This document shows, piece by piece, positions 1 through 8,756 of a DNA stretch of 64,000 bases; position 1 is the first letter of the stretch; each line of letters begins with the position of its first letter. The DNA is from Curtobacterium sp. MCJR17_055 (GTDB taxonomy: Bacteria > Actinomycetota > Actinomycetes > Actinomycetales > Microbacteriaceae). The stretch is taken from positions 248,001 through 312,000 of the forward strand of contig NZ_QKLF01000004.1 in the NCBI RefSeq assembly GCF_003224335.1, read 5' to 3'. Below the pieces are notes generated by a model. That model did not search any database. It was not told where the DNA came from and saw only the letters and a list, made by a program, of their open reading frames with translations. Both the position numbers and the translations under genes were made by a program.

Positions 1-1176
1 GACCGCGCGGGCGGGCGGGTGGTCGCGTGGGTGTCCGCGTCCCTGTTCGCGATCGGCACGGCGGTCGTCATGGTCGCTCCGACTATGCCGGTGTTCCTGG
101 CCGGTCGACTCGTGGAGGGCTTCGGCGCGGGTGCGATCGACGTCGTGCTCTACGTCCTCGTGGCCCGGGTCTTCCCGGCCGACCTGCACGGCTCGGTGTT
201 CGCCGGGTTCGCGGCCGCCTGGGTGGTGCCCGCCCTCGTCGGACCGGCGGTGGCCGGCATCGTGACCGACGCCCTGGGCTGGCACTGGGTGTTCGCCGGG
301 GCACTCGTGATCGCCGTCGTCGCGTTCGCGTGCCTGGTCCCGACGCTGCGGCACCTGCGGCCGCCCGCACCGGAGGCCCGACCGCCCTGGCAGGGTCGGC
401 GCATCGCCTGGTCGGTGGCCGCGTCCGCCGCCGTGCTCCTGCTCAACACCGCTCCCGACCTGCCCCTCGCCGTCCGCTTCGTGGCGGTCGGGGTGGGACT
501 GGTCGGCGCGTGGACGGCGCTCCGTCCGCTCCTGCCCCGGCGCACGTTCACGGGCGGCGCGGGCCTGCCGTCGGTCGTGCTCCTCCGCGGGGTCCTCGCC
601 GCCGGGTTCTTCGGCAGTGAGGCGTACGTCCCCTTCCTGCTCCAGGCGCAGCACGGCCTGGAACCCTCGGCGGCCGGACTCGCGCTCACCGTGGCCGCCC
701 TGAGCTGGGCCGGTGCGAGCTGGTTGCACGGGCGCCTGGGGGAGCAGCACCTCCCGGCCACACGGGCCTTCGGCGCCGGACTGGGGCTCGTCCTGGTGAG
801 CCTGCTGTCCGCGCTCGCGGTCGCCCTGGTGGACCTGCCCGTGTGGGTGCTCGTCGCCGGCTGGTTCGTCGGCGGCGCCGGCATGGGGGTGGCGTACCCG
901 CGGACGTCGATGCTCACGCTCCGGTTCTCGCGAGAGGGCGACGACGGATTCGCCAGTTCCGCCCTGACGATCGCGGACGCGTCCGGCAGCGTCGTCGGGT
1001 TGGCGATCGCCGGTCTGCTGTTCACCACCGCGGGCGGCCGGGAGGAGCCGACGGCCTTCGCGCTCGTGTTCGCCGCGATGACGGTGGTCGCCCTCGTCGG
1101 GCTCGTGGCCGTGCGGCGGCTCGGACCGGTCCCACCGCCGCCGCGGTCGCCGTCACCGGAGGCACCGGGCGGGTAG
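1..1176 (+). CDS. MFS transporter, 5' end cut by window
   Basis: Integral membrane secondary transporter of the major facilitator superfamily, probably an exporter. The frame is open from base 1 and the first residues read DRAGGRV, the cytoplasmic loop 2-3 signature (D-R-x-G-x-R), so about 60-70 N-terminal residues with the first two helices lie outside the window. The remaining 391 residues are a run of hydrophobic helices with a long hydrophilic loop around visible residues 112-138 (rich in P, R and A) typical of the centre of MFS proteins. Total size near 460 residues would fit either a 12-helix or a 14-helix drug exporter. The stop TAG (1174-1176) coincides with a possible -10 hexamer (TAGCCT, 1174-1179) for the next gene. 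Substrate cannot be told. Confidence 0.85.
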   Translation, partial: DRAGGRVVAWVSASLFAIGTAVVMVAPTMPVFLAGRLVEGFGAGAIDVVLYVLVARVFPADLHGSVFAGFAAAWVVPALVGPAVAGIVTDALGWHWVFAGALVIAVVAFACLVPTLRHLRPPAPEARPPWQGRRIAWSVAASAAVLLLNTAPDLPLAVRFVAVGVGLVGAWTALRPLLPRRTFTGGAGLPSVVLLRGVLAAGFFGSEAYVPFLLQAQHGLEPSAAGLALTVAALSWAGASWLHGRLGEQHLPATRAFGAGLGLVLVSLLSALAVALVDLPVWVLVAGWFVGGAGMGVAYPRTSMLTLRFSREGDDGFASSALTIADASGSVVGLAIAGLLFTTAGGREEPTAFALVFAAMTVVALVGLVAVRRLGPVPPPPRSPSPEAPGG

Positions 1177-1204
1177 CCTGGCAGACCCGGACCGAGGAGG
1201 ACCC

Positions 1205-1795
1205 GTGCGTCGCACCGCAGCAGTCGTGCTGACCGCCACGCTGGCGGTCGGCGCCCTCGTGCTCACGGGGTGCAGCGGGACGACCACGACGGCTCCGACG
1301 CCGGTGCGGAGCACCGACCTCACGAGCTCGGACGGCGGGTTCGCCGAGGACGCCGTGATCGGGGTCGTGCTGACGGCTGACGCGGCGACGCCGACCGACT
1401 CCGGTGACGGCCGTTCGCTGGCGACCCGGTTCCGCGAGGAACTCACCGAGGCCGGGTTCCGCCCGGACGTCCGGGTCGCGGGGGCCGACCAGCCCGCCCG
1501 ACAGCGGGCGGCCGTGCACGACCTGGTCCGGACCGGCGCCAAGGCGCTCGTCGTCCGGGCAGCGGACCCCGACGCGCTCCGCACGGAGCTCCGCGACGCA
1601 CACGACGCGGGCGTCGTGGTCGTGGCGCTCGGCGGTGCCCTGCCGTCCTCGGGCGGCGGGAACGACGGACTCGCGTCGGACTACCGCATCGACGGCGCGG
1701 ACTCGGAGGCCGACCTCGTCAGCCGGAGCGTCGCGATGGTGTCGTCACTGCAGCGCGGCGAGGAGCCGCGGGACGGGGACGACCCCGCGCAGTAG
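1205..1795 (+). CDS. Small lipoprotein resembling part of a sugar-binding periplasmic protein
   Basis: Secreted lipoprotein of 196 residues. It has an Arg-start signal peptide and a lipobox (LTGC, lipidated Cys23), then a Thr/Ser-rich linker. Residues about 50-150 look like the first Rossmann-like lobe of type 1 periplasmic binding proteins: an initial IGVVLTAD strand, a helix (ATRFREELTEAGF), then LVRTGAKALVVRAADP, the classical 'region where substrates are listed as ids' pattern, and a VVVVALGG strand. The second lobe is missing, so it cannot be a full ABC binding protein; it may be a sensor or degenerate remnant. Start is GTG with a strong ribosome-binding site (GAGGAGG, 1194-1200). It stands alone between an MFS gene and a convergent regulator. 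Confidence 0.75.
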   Translation: MRRTAAVVLTATLAVGALVLTGCSGTTTTAPTPVRSTDLTSSDGGFAEDAVIGVVLTADAATPTDSGDGRSLATRFREELTEAGFRPDVRVAGADQPARQRAAVHDLVRTGAKALVVRAADPDALRTELRDAHDAGVVVVALGGALPSSGGGNDGLASDYRIDGADSEADLVSRSVAMVSSLQRGEEPRDGDDPAQ

Positions 1796-1803
1796 TGCCG
1801 TGT

Positions 1804-1846
1804 CCGACCGCCGGCGCGGTGGGCCGGGAGGCCCGTGGGCGGTCGG
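1804..1846. terminator. Bidirectional terminator-like hairpin between convergent genes
   Basis: Nine-base outer arms CCGACCGCC (1804-1812) and GGCGGTCGG (1838-1846) enclose an inner GGGCC/GGCCC stem. No T-run. It carries the GGGAGGCC core shared by many hairpins in this window and lies between two genes that face each other. Confidence 0.6.
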
Positions 1847-1923
1847 CGACGTCGGGGCGGGGCAGCGTGCCACCAGGGCGTTCAAGCAGCGCCACCAGGG
1901 GACGGGCCGGCGACAGGGACGGG

Positions 1924-2505
1924 TCAGCGCCACCAGGCCGGGAACGAGCGCGTGATCGTCTCGACGAGGGCCTTCCGGGAGCGTCGAGGACCGCCGAGCC
2001 ACGCCTCGATCGCACCGACGAACCCCTGCGCGACGAAGCCGGCGGCCACCTCGTCGATGATGTCCGGCTTCACCGCGGGGTCGAGCTCGTCGATGTGCAT
2101 GGCGCTCGACACGGTGAAGTGCCCGACCAGCAGACGGTGCAGTGAGGCGTCGTTCGGGTCGGGGAGCGCGAGGGCGTAGACGTCCCGGTGGGCCGTCACG
2201 TGGTCGATGACGGCCTCGATACCGCGGCGGGTGATGGTGGCGAGCTCGTCGGGACCGGCCCCTCGCTCGACGGCTGCGCGGTGTGCCTCGGCGTCGTCGG
2301 CACGGATGCGGTCGAGTTCGGGTGTGAGCACGTCGGCGAGCAACGACCCGGGGGACACCGCGTGCGAGTAGAACGTCGCACGGTTGATGCCGGCGGCGCG
2401 GGTGACGTCCGCGACCGTGATCTGCGACACCGGGCGGTCGGCAGCGAGTCGGAGCACGGCCTCCTTGAGGGCAGCCGTCGTGTGCAGGATCCGAGCGTCG
2501 ACCAT
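1924..2505 (-). CDS. TetR/AcrR-like transcriptional regulator
   Basis: DNA-binding repressor of 193 residues. The N-terminus (residues 1-50) has the TetR helix-turn-helix layout: a helix, then PVSQITVADVTRAAGI and NRATFYSH, the recognition helix with the characteristic FY-x-H. The rest is a ligand-binding/dimer domain without recognisable ligand motif. Start ATG at 2505 is supported by GGGAGGAG eight bases upstream on the minus strand; longer in-frame openings upstream have no such site. It is divergent from a Bcr/CflA-type drug exporter, so by the usual TetR logic it probably represses that gene and itself from the 301-bp shared region, releasing when the drug is bound. Confidence 0.85.
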   Translation of the reverse strand: MVDARILHTTAALKEAVLRLAADRPVSQITVADVTRAAGINRATFYSHAVSPGSLLADVLTPELDRIRADDAEAHRAAVERGAGPDELATITRRGIEAVIDHVTAHRDVYALALPDPNDASLHRLLVGHFTVSSAMHIDELDPAVKPDIIDEVAAGFVAQGFVGAIEAWLGGPRRSRKALVETITRSFPAWWR

Positions 2506-2707
2506 GACGCTCCTCCCATCTCGTTCGCGGTGCTCCCGGCGCACCTCGGCCGGGAGTCCGACGCTACCGCACCGTCGGGCCGCGCCACCGGTCCGCCGCA
2601 CCCTCGTGTGGACGCGCGCCGGGCCTCGCGGCCGGGGGAACCGGAGCCGAGCGACGGCCGCGCGTCCGGTCCGCGCGTCCGGTACGCGCGGACGTCCGCG
2701 TCCGCGC

Positions 2708-2761
2708 TTGTCGTCGTGTCGCACCGACCCGTACCATGATGGAACGGACCGAATCGATTCG
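2708..2761 (+). promoter_or_regulatory. Promoter and palindromic operator of the Bcr/CflA exporter
   Basis: Possible -35 TTGTCG (2708-2713), an 18-base spacer and -10 TACCAT (2732-2737). A perfect 12-bp palindrome CGAATCGATTCG (2750-2761) follows just after the predicted transcription start, where a TetR-type repressor would block RNA polymerase. The rest of the divergent region 2506-2707 shows nothing else I recognise. Confidence 0.5.
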
Positions 2762-2806
2762 AGCGGCCGATCCCATCCCACCGCCTGCCTTTCGGAGGAT
2801 CTCGTC

Positions 2807-4063
2807 GTGTCCGCGCCTGCGACCACCGGCTCACTCAAGGTCATCCTGCACCCGGGCGACTCGCTCACCCGGGCGCAGCGACTCGTCTACGTCTTCGTGC
2901 TCGGCGCGCTCACGGCGCTCGGACCGTTCACGATCGACCTCTACCTGCCGGCGTTCCCGTCGCTCGAGCGGGACCTCGGCATCTCCGCCGGCGCGGTGCA
3001 GCTCACGCTCACCGCGACCACGATCGGCTTCGCGATCGGGCAGCTCCTGGTCGGTCCGTGGAGCGACAAGGTGGGCCGCCGTCTCCCGCTCATCATCGCG
3101 ACGAGCCTGCACGTCACCGCCTCGGTCTGCGCCGCCCTCGCGCCGAACGTCGAGGTCCTCGCGCTGTTCCGTGTCCTGCAGGGCATGGGCGCCGCGGCCG
3201 GTGGCGTCGTCGCGATGGCGACCGTGCGTGACCTGTTCGGCGGGAAGCCGCTGGTCCGCATGCTGTCGCGACTGGCGATGGTGAACGGGCTGGCCCCGAT
3301 CCTCGCGCCGCTCATCGGCTCGCAGATGCTCCGCTTCTTCCCGTGGCGCGGGATCTTCGTGTTCCTCGCCTGCTACGGCCTGGCGGTCGTCATCGCCTCG
3401 ATCCTGCTCATCGTCGAGACGCTGCCGAAGGAACGCCGGCAGGAGGCCGGACACTCGACCATCGGCCAGCGGTACCGCGCGCTGTTCTCCGACCGGATCT
3501 TCGTCGGGGTGGCGCTCATCGGTGCGATGGTGTTCAGCGGGTTGTTCTCGTACCTCAGTGCGTCGCCGTTCCTGTTCCAGGGGGTGTTCGGCCTCGATGC
3601 GCAGCAGTACGGCCTGCTCTTCGCCGTGAACTCGGTCGGTGTCGTCCTCGGCGTGCAGATCTCCTCGCGGCTGGCGCAGCGCGTCGGACCGCAGTGGATC
3701 CTGGCCTGTTCGACCGCGACGCTCTTCCTGGCCGCGCTGGCGATCGTCGTGCTGGACCAGCTCGACGCGGGTCTGGTCGGCGTGCTCGTCCCGCTCTGGT
3801 TCTACATCGCGGCGTGCGGGTTCTCGTTCCCGCTCGTGCAGGTGATCGGTCTCGCGTCGCACGGCAAGGAGGCCGGCACCGCGGCGTCCCTCCTCGGTGC
3901 GCTGAACTTCGGCGTCGCCGGGATCATCTCGCCGGTCGTGGGCCTGCTCGGCATCTCGACGGCCACCCCGATGGCCATGGTGATGGGGACGACCGCGTTC
4001 GTCGCGATCCTCGTGCTGTGGTTCGTCGTGCGTCCGAGGACGGTCCCGGCCCTCAGTCACTGA
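2807..4063 (+). CDS. Bcr/CflA family multidrug efflux MFS transporter
   Basis: Proton-driven 12-helix exporter of 418 residues in the cytoplasmic membrane; family members export bicyclomycin, chloramphenicol or sulfonamides. Diagnostic features are the first helix GPFTIDLYLPAFP (conserved D-Y-PA-P of the Bcr/CflA group), the loop 2-3 motif GPWSDKVGRRLPL, and the antiporter motif C region RVLQGMGAAAGGVV. Start is GTG 2807 with GGAGGA seven bases upstream (2794-2799). The gene faces away from a TetR-like regulator with a palindromic operator between them, a common drug-inducible efflux arrangement. Substrate is inferred only from family. Confidence 0.9.
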   Translation: MSAPATTGSLKVILHPGDSLTRAQRLVYVFVLGALTALGPFTIDLYLPAFPSLERDLGISAGAVQLTLTATTIGFAIGQLLVGPWSDKVGRRLPLIIATSLHVTASVCAALAPNVEVLALFRVLQGMGAAAGGVVAMATVRDLFGGKPLVRMLSRLAMVNGLAPILAPLIGSQMLRFFPWRGIFVFLACYGLAVVIASILLIVETLPKERRQEAGHSTIGQRYRALFSDRIFVGVALIGAMVFSGLFSYLSASPFLFQGVFGLDAQQYGLLFAVNSVGVVLGVQISSRLAQRVGPQWILACSTATLFLAALAIVVLDQLDAGLVGVLVPLWFYIAACGFSFPLVQVIGLASHGKEAGTAASLLGALNFGVAGIISPVVGLLGISTATPMAMVMGTTAFVAILVLWFVVRPRTVPALSH

Positions 4064-4084
4064 GGGCGGGCGGTGACCGGGCGG

Positions 4085-4726
4085 TCACTTCCGGACGAGG
4101 CCGACCGTCTCCGCGACGAGCAGTCCGCCGACGGTCAGCACGGCCGCTCCGCCGACCAACACCGCCGCCGCAGGTCGCTCGTACCAGTGGCGGAGCCGGG
4201 GCCAGCGACGGGAGAACTCCCGGGCCGACATCGTGCCGGGGAGGCGCTCCGTCCGGACGTCGAACCGATCGACCAGCCGCTCGACACCGTCGTCGCCCCA
4301 CACGTCGCCCCGGACACGGAACAGCGCTTCGCCCGCGGGGTCGAGCGCGACGAGGTCACGGCTGGCGCGCTCCGCCGACGCGCCGTGCCGGGTGACGAGC
4401 AGGACGTCGTGCACGCGGGAGCGGGCGACCGTCCGGGTGCCGGTGAGCACGCCGCGGATCGTGACGCTGTCCTGGTGGACCGCGACGAACGCGGTGCGGA
4501 GCCGGAGGTAGGCGGCGGCGACCACCGCGGCGAGCAGGAGCACGACCGCGGCGACCACGGCGCCGAGTCCCGTCGGGACCGCCGACCAGACGACCGCGAC
4601 CGCGATCGGCAGGGCGGAGAAGCCGATGCTCAGTCCGGTGGAGCGGACGAGTGCCGCCCGCGGTCGCACGAGCTCCTCGGCCGTGCTCGTGTCGAGCGGT
4701 GTCGCTCGCGCCGTCGTTTCCCCCAC
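4085..4726 (-). CDS. Membrane protein with PH-like domain
   Basis: Protein of 213 residues, function unknown. Two transmembrane helices lie near residues 28-48 and 53-74, followed by a beta-rich cytoplasmic segment (LRTAFVAVHQDSVTIRGVLTG...) like the bacterial PH domains of small actinobacterial membrane proteins; a third helix is near residues 186-207. Start GTG at 4726 is supported by a GAGGAGA site upstream; the frame continues further upstream but without one. It is convergent with the Bcr/CflA gene, only 21 bases away, and monocistronic. A possible minus-strand -10 (TATGCT, 4850-4845) would give a leader of about 110 bases. Confidence 0.7.
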   Translation of the reverse strand: MGETTARATPLDTSTAEELVRPRAALVRSTGLSIGFSALPIAVAVVWSAVPTGLGAVVAAVVLLLAAVVAAAYLRLRTAFVAVHQDSVTIRGVLTGTRTVARSRVHDVLLVTRHGASAERASRDLVALDPAGEALFRVRGDVWGDDGVERLVDRFDVRTERLPGTMSAREFSRRWPRLRHWYERPAAAVLVGGAAVLTVGGLLVAETVGLVRK

Positions 4727-5067
4727 GGCAGGTCTCCTCGTCCCCGGAGTGCACGGGCGCGGCGGAGCGCCGGGCCCGCGACGGCGCCCCTGCCGTCCGA
4801 TGCTGGTCGAGTGCGTCGGGTCCCTCCGGCGCGCTCGTCCGGTCAGCATAGGGGAGTGGTCGCGGCGGGGACAGGCGGTCGGCCGCTTTCCGGAGGGTCG
4901 GTCCGCGACGGGGTGCGCGCGGGTCCGCCGCCTGGGGGACCAGTGGGACCAGCGGGACCACCCGGACCGACGCCGGCGGAACCGGCGGGACCAGCGTGAC
5001 CGGCCTGGCGGGTGCGCCCGGGGCCTCCCGGCACGGCCACCGCCCGCGGTGGTGCACCCCGGAACGA
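4727..5067. other. Intergenic region with a 9-bp GGGACCAGC-type repeat
   Basis: About 340 bp between the PH-like gene and the tRNA-Ser terminator. Apart from the possible promoter near 4845-4850, the visible structure is a short degenerate tandem repeat of GGGACCAGYG (4936-4995, period 9). On the minus strand one frame of it would encode Gly-X-Y triplets, but no ribosome-binding site precedes it. Confidence 0.5.
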
Positions 5068-5096
5068 CGGAACCCCCGCACAGGGCGGGGGTTCCG
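5068..5096 (-). terminator. Terminator downstream of tRNA-Ser
   Basis: Perfect 12-bp stem (5068-5079 with 5085-5096) closed by a 5-base loop, 11 bases beyond the 3' end of the tRNA on the same strand. The T-tract is weak, as usual in this genome. Confidence 0.75.
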
Positions 5097-5106
5097 GTTC
5101 GTCGTG

Positions 5107-5191
5107 CGGAGGATGGGGGATTCGAACCCCCGAGGGCTTGCACCCAACACGCTTTCCAAGCGTGCGCCATAGGCCACTAGGCGAATCCTCC
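5107..5191 (-). tRNA. serT: tRNA-Ser(GGA)
   Basis: Seven-base acceptor stem GGAGGAT/ATCCTCC with discriminator G, D-arm, a seven-base anticodon loop TTGGAAA giving anticodon GGA (codons UCC/UCU), a long variable arm typical of serine tRNA, and a T-arm with GGTTCGAATCC. Length 85 without CCA; CCA is not encoded. Confidence 0.97.
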
Positions 5192-5324
5192 GGGCGCCAC
5201 CTCGCGGTGACGACACCCTATGGTACAGGTCCCGGAGGGTGCTGACGACCACCCCCCGTCGGGCCTCCGTCGGACCCGTCCTCGGCCGAGGTCGAGCGCC
5301 CCGGGTCCGTCCGGGGACGAGGGC

Positions 5325-5337
5325 TACCCTGGGTCAC
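5325..5337 (+). promoter_or_regulatory. -10 element placing the pta start at +1 (leaderless)
   Basis: TACCCT at 5325-5330 ends seven bases before the GTG start of pta and there is no Shine-Dalgarno sequence, so the transcript should begin at or next to the start codon. Confidence 0.55.
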
Positions 5338-7467
5338 GTGTCGAGCCGCATCTACATCACGTCAGCAGAAGGACACACCGGCAAGAGCACCGTCGCACTG
5401 GGGGTGCTCGAGACCCTCGCCCGGACCGTGGGGCGTGTGGGGGTCTTCCGACCGGTCGCGCGGTCGGTCGACGAACCCGACTACGTGCTCGAGCTGCTGC
5501 TCCAGCACACCGGCGTCGACATCCCCTACGACGACGCCGTCGGTGTCACGTACGACGACGTGCACGCGGACCCGGACGCCGCGCTCGCCACCATCCTCAC
5601 CCGCTTCGCCGGGGTCGAGCGCCGCTGTGACGCCGTCGTCGTCCTCGGCTCCGACTACACCGACGTCGGCAGCCCGACGGAGCTGTCGTTCAACGCCAAG
5701 GTCGCGGCGAACCTCGGCGCACCCGTGCTGCTCGTGCTCGGCGGGCGCGACTCGGCGGAGCGCGCGGCCCGATCGGCGGACGGCATGGCGCAGGTCGCCG
5801 ACGTCACGACGAGCGAACTCCGCGCCGAGCACGCCCAGCTCCTCGGCGTCGTCGTGAACCGCGCCGACCCGGACGCCCTCGACGCGATCGTCGCGAGCGT
5901 CAGCACCGCCGTGCACGACCACCACCCGGACGCCCCGGTGTGGGCGATCCCGGAGGACGCGGTCCTGGTCGCCCCGACCGTGCGTGCGCTCCTCGCGGCC
6001 ACCGACGCGACGCTCGTCCGCGGCGACGAGGCGCTGCTCGACCGCGAGGCCCTCGGCACCGTCGTCGCCGGCATGAGCATGGAGAACGTCCTGCCGCGGC
6101 TCATCGAGGGCGGCATCGTCGTCGTGCCGGGCGACCGGAACGACGTCCTCATCGCCACGCTGCTCGCGAACCAGTCGGAGACGTTCCCGAGCCTGGCCGG
6201 CGTCATCCTCAACGGCGGGTTCGAGACCGCCCCGCAGGTCTCCCGGCTGCTCGAGGGCCTGTCGAGCTCCCTGCCGATCGCGCAGAACGCCCTGGGCACG
6301 TACGACACGGCGCTGCGGATCACGCAGACCCGTGGTCGTCTCGCCGCCGACTCCCCGCGCAAGGCCGACCTGGCACTGGCGCTGTTCGAGCGGCACGTCG
6401 ACGCCGAGGCCCTGCGCGCCCGTCTGCAGCTCACGCCGTCGGGTGTCGTCACACCGCTCATGTTCGAGCACGGGCTCATCGACCGGGCCCGCGAGCACCG
6501 GAAGCACATCGTCCTGCCGGAGGGCGACGACGACCGCATCCTCCGCGCGGCCTCCACGCTCCTGCAGCGCCAGGTGTGCGCGCTCACGATCCTCGGCGAC
6601 CCGGGCGCGATCCGGGCCCGGGCGACCGAGCTCGGACTCGACCTCGAGGGCGCACAGCTGCTGTCCCCGTTCGACCCCGAGCTCCGCGAGCGGTTCGCGC
6701 AGGAGTACACGGCACTGCGGGCGCACAAGGGCATGAGCGTCGAGCTCGCCCGCGACACGGTGACCGACGTGTCGTACTTCGGGACGATGATGGTGCAGCT
6801 CGGGCTCGCCGACGGCATGGTCTCCGGCGCGAAGCACACCACGGCCCACACCATCCGGCCGTCGTTCGAGATCATCAAGACCCGTCCGGACACCTCCATC
6901 GTGTCGAGCGTGTTCCTCATGGCCCTCGCCGACCGGGTCCTCGTCTACGGCGACTGCGCGGTGATCCCCGATCCGACGAGCGAGCAGCTCGCGGACATCG
7001 CGATCTCGTCCGCCGAGACCGCGACGCAGTTCGGCATCGAGCCGCGCGTCGCGATGCTCAGCTACTCCACCGGCGACAGCGGGTCCGGCGCCGACGTGGA
7101 CAAGGTGCGCGCGGGCACCGCGTTCGTGCGGGAGCGTCGGCCGGACCTGCTCGTCGAGGGGCCGATCCAGTACGACGCCGCAGCCGACCCGACGGTCGCG
7201 AGCGCGAAGATGCCGGGTTCCCCGGTGGCCGGTCAGGCGACGGTGTTCATCTTCCCCGACCTCAACACGGGCAACAACACGTACAAGGCCGTGCAGCGGT
7301 CCGCCGGCGCCGTCGCGGTCGGTCCCGTCCTGCAGGGGCTCCGCAAGCCGATCAACGACCTCTCGCGCGGGGCCCTCGTCAGCGACATCGTGAACACGGT
7401 CGCGATCACCGCCATCCAGGCCGGCACCGCGGCCCCCGCACCCCGCACAGAAGGTGACCCCTCGTGA
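5338..7467 (+). CDS. pta: Phosphate acetyltransferase
   Basis: Converts acetyl-CoA and phosphate to acetyl phosphate and CoA in the cytoplasm; with AckA it forms the reversible acetate overflow/assimilation pathway. The 709-residue protein is the long form: an N-terminal P-loop/dethiobiotin-synthetase-like domain (SAEGHTGKST near residues 9-18), a central DRTGG domain, and the C-terminal catalytic PTA_PTB domain beginning near LPEGDDDRILRA, with SYSTGDSGSG and GPIQYDAA motifs around the active site. Start GTG 5338 has no ribosome-binding site but a -10 hexamer seven bases upstream. It overlaps ackA by four bases (GTGA), so the two are translationally coupled. Confidence 0.97.
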   Translation: MSSRIYITSAEGHTGKSTVALGVLETLARTVGRVGVFRPVARSVDEPDYVLELLLQHTGVDIPYDDAVGVTYDDVHADPDAALATILTRFAGVERRCDAVVVLGSDYTDVGSPTELSFNAKVAANLGAPVLLVLGGRDSAERAARSADGMAQVADVTTSELRAEHAQLLGVVVNRADPDALDAIVASVSTAVHDHHPDAPVWAIPEDAVLVAPTVRALLAATDATLVRGDEALLDREALGTVVAGMSMENVLPRLIEGGIVVVPGDRNDVLIATLLANQSETFPSLAGVILNGGFETAPQVSRLLEGLSSSLPIAQNALGTYDTALRITQTRGRLAADSPRKADLALALFERHVDAEALRARLQLTPSGVVTPLMFEHGLIDRAREHRKHIVLPEGDDDRILRAASTLLQRQVCALTILGDPGAIRARATELGLDLEGAQLLSPFDPELRERFAQEYTALRAHKGMSVELARDTVTDVSYFGTMMVQLGLADGMVSGAKHTTAHTIRPSFEIIKTRPDTSIVSSVFLMALADRVLVYGDCAVIPDPTSEQLADIAISSAETATQFGIEPRVAMLSYSTGDSGSGADVDKVRAGTAFVRERRPDLLVEGPIQYDAAADPTVASAKMPGSPVAGQATVFIFPDLNTGNNTYKAVQRSAGAVAVGPVLQGLRKPINDLSRGALVSDIVNTVAITAIQAGTAAPAPRTEGDPS

Positions 7468-8660
7468 GCGCAGCACTCGTCGTCAACTCCGGCTCGAGTT
7501 CGTTCAAGTACCAGCTGGTCGAACTCGAGGACGAGCGCACCCTCGCCTCCGGCCTGGTCGAACGGATCGGCGAGTCGACCGGCTCGTGGAAGCACACGAA
7601 CGCGCTGACGGGGGAGACCTCGTCGAACGACAGCGCCGAGGTGCCCGACCACGCCGCCGGCTTCCAGGCGATGATCGACGCCTTCCGGAAGGTCGGCCCG
7701 TCCTTCGACGAGCACCCGCCGGCCGTCGTCGGGCACCGCGTCGTGCACGGCGGCACCCGCTTCGACGCCGCCACGGTCGTCACCGACGAGGTCGAGCAGC
7801 AGATCGACGACCTGTCGAGCCTCGCACCGCTCCACAACCCGGCCAACCTCGAGGGGATCCGGGCCGCGAAGCAGGTGTTCTCGGACGTCCCGCACGTGGC
7901 GGTCTTCGACACCGCGTTCCACCAGACCATGCCGCCGCACGCCTACACCTACGCGATCCCCGCCGACCTGGCCGAGCAGTACCAGATCCGCCGCTACGGC
8001 ATGCACGGCACGAGCCACAAGTACGTGTCCGAGCAGGTCGCGGTGTTCCTGGACCGGCCGTTGTCCGAGTTGAAGACGATCGTGCTGCACCTCGGCAACG
8101 GGGCGTCCGCCGCGGCGATCGACGGCGGGAGGTCGATCGAGACGTCGATGGGTCTCACCCCGCTCGAGGGTCTCGTCATGGGCACCCGCTCGGGCGACCT
8201 CGACCCCGCCGTGCTCGTGCACCTGCACCGCGAAGCCGGCATGTCGTTCGAGGACCTCGACACGATGCTCAACAAGCGGTCCGGTCTGCTCGGCCTGACC
8301 GGCAGCGGTGACATGCGCGACGTGCAGGACGCCGCGACGAAGGGCGACGAGACGGCCGAGGCGGCGCTCGCCGTGTACCGGCACCGGATCCGTCGCTACG
8401 TCGGCGCGTACACCGCGCAGCTCGGCGGGCTGGACGCGGTCGTCTTCACCGCGGGTGTGGGGGAGAACAACGCGCTGCTCCGGCGTCGTGTGCTGGCCGG
8501 TCTCGAACACCTCGGCATCGAGGTCGACCCGGACCGCAACGAACTCCACTCGAAGGAGGCACGTCGGATCTCCACGGACGCGTCCCGCGTCGCCGTCCTC
8601 GTCATCCCCACGAACGAGGAACTCGAGATCGCCCGGCAGTCGGCGGCCGTCGCGCTCTGA
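7464..8660 (+). CDS. ackA: Acetate kinase
   Basis: Transfers phosphate between acetyl phosphate and ADP, giving acetate and ATP, or the reverse when acetate is consumed. The 398-residue protein has the full acetate kinase signature: VNSGSSSFKYQ at the N-terminus, the HRVVHGG and FDTAFHQTMP motifs, GTSHKYV, HLGNGASAAAI and GLMMGTRSGDLDP-like (GLVMGTRSGDLDP) phosphate-binding segments, and FTAGVGEN near the C-terminus. GTG start overlaps the pta stop by four bases; AAGGTG lies upstream inside pta. Followed by a strong hairpin, so pta-ackA is a two-gene operon. An acetyl-CoA synthetase gene about 20 kb away gives a second acetate route. Confidence 0.98.
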   Translation: MSAALVVNSGSSSFKYQLVELEDERTLASGLVERIGESTGSWKHTNALTGETSSNDSAEVPDHAAGFQAMIDAFRKVGPSFDEHPPAVVGHRVVHGGTRFDAATVVTDEVEQQIDDLSSLAPLHNPANLEGIRAAKQVFSDVPHVAVFDTAFHQTMPPHAYTYAIPADLAEQYQIRRYGMHGTSHKYVSEQVAVFLDRPLSELKTIVLHLGNGASAAAIDGGRSIETSMGLTPLEGLVMGTRSGDLDPAVLVHLHREAGMSFEDLDTMLNKRSGLLGLTGSGDMRDVQDAATKGDETAEAALAVYRHRIRRYVGAYTAQLGGLDAVVFTAGVGENNALLRRRVLAGLEHLGIEVDPDRNELHSKEARRISTDASRVAVLVIPTNEELEIARQSAAVAL

Positions 8661-8691
8661 GGCGCGGCCGGCCTCAGCAGCGTCCGCAGCG

Positions 8692-8741
8692 GACGGCCAG
8701 GAGGCCCGTCCACCGGTCCGGTGGTGGGCCTCCTGGCCGTC
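8692..8741. terminator. Strong bidirectional hairpin terminator after ackA
   Basis: Sixteen-base perfect outer stem (8692-8707 with 8726-8741) with an inner CCACC/GGTGG stem, between convergent ackA and the oxidoreductase gene. Contains the GGAGGCCC/GGGCCTCC core shared with other hairpins in the window. Confidence 0.8.
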
Positions 8742-8756
8742 GTCGGGTCGGCTCGG

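Noticed and set aside
4843-5040. Minus-strand 65-residue collagen-like (Gly-X-Y) frame
   Set aside because: No ribosome-binding site, arises from a 9-bp GGGACCAGC-type repeat, and the other frames are equally open.
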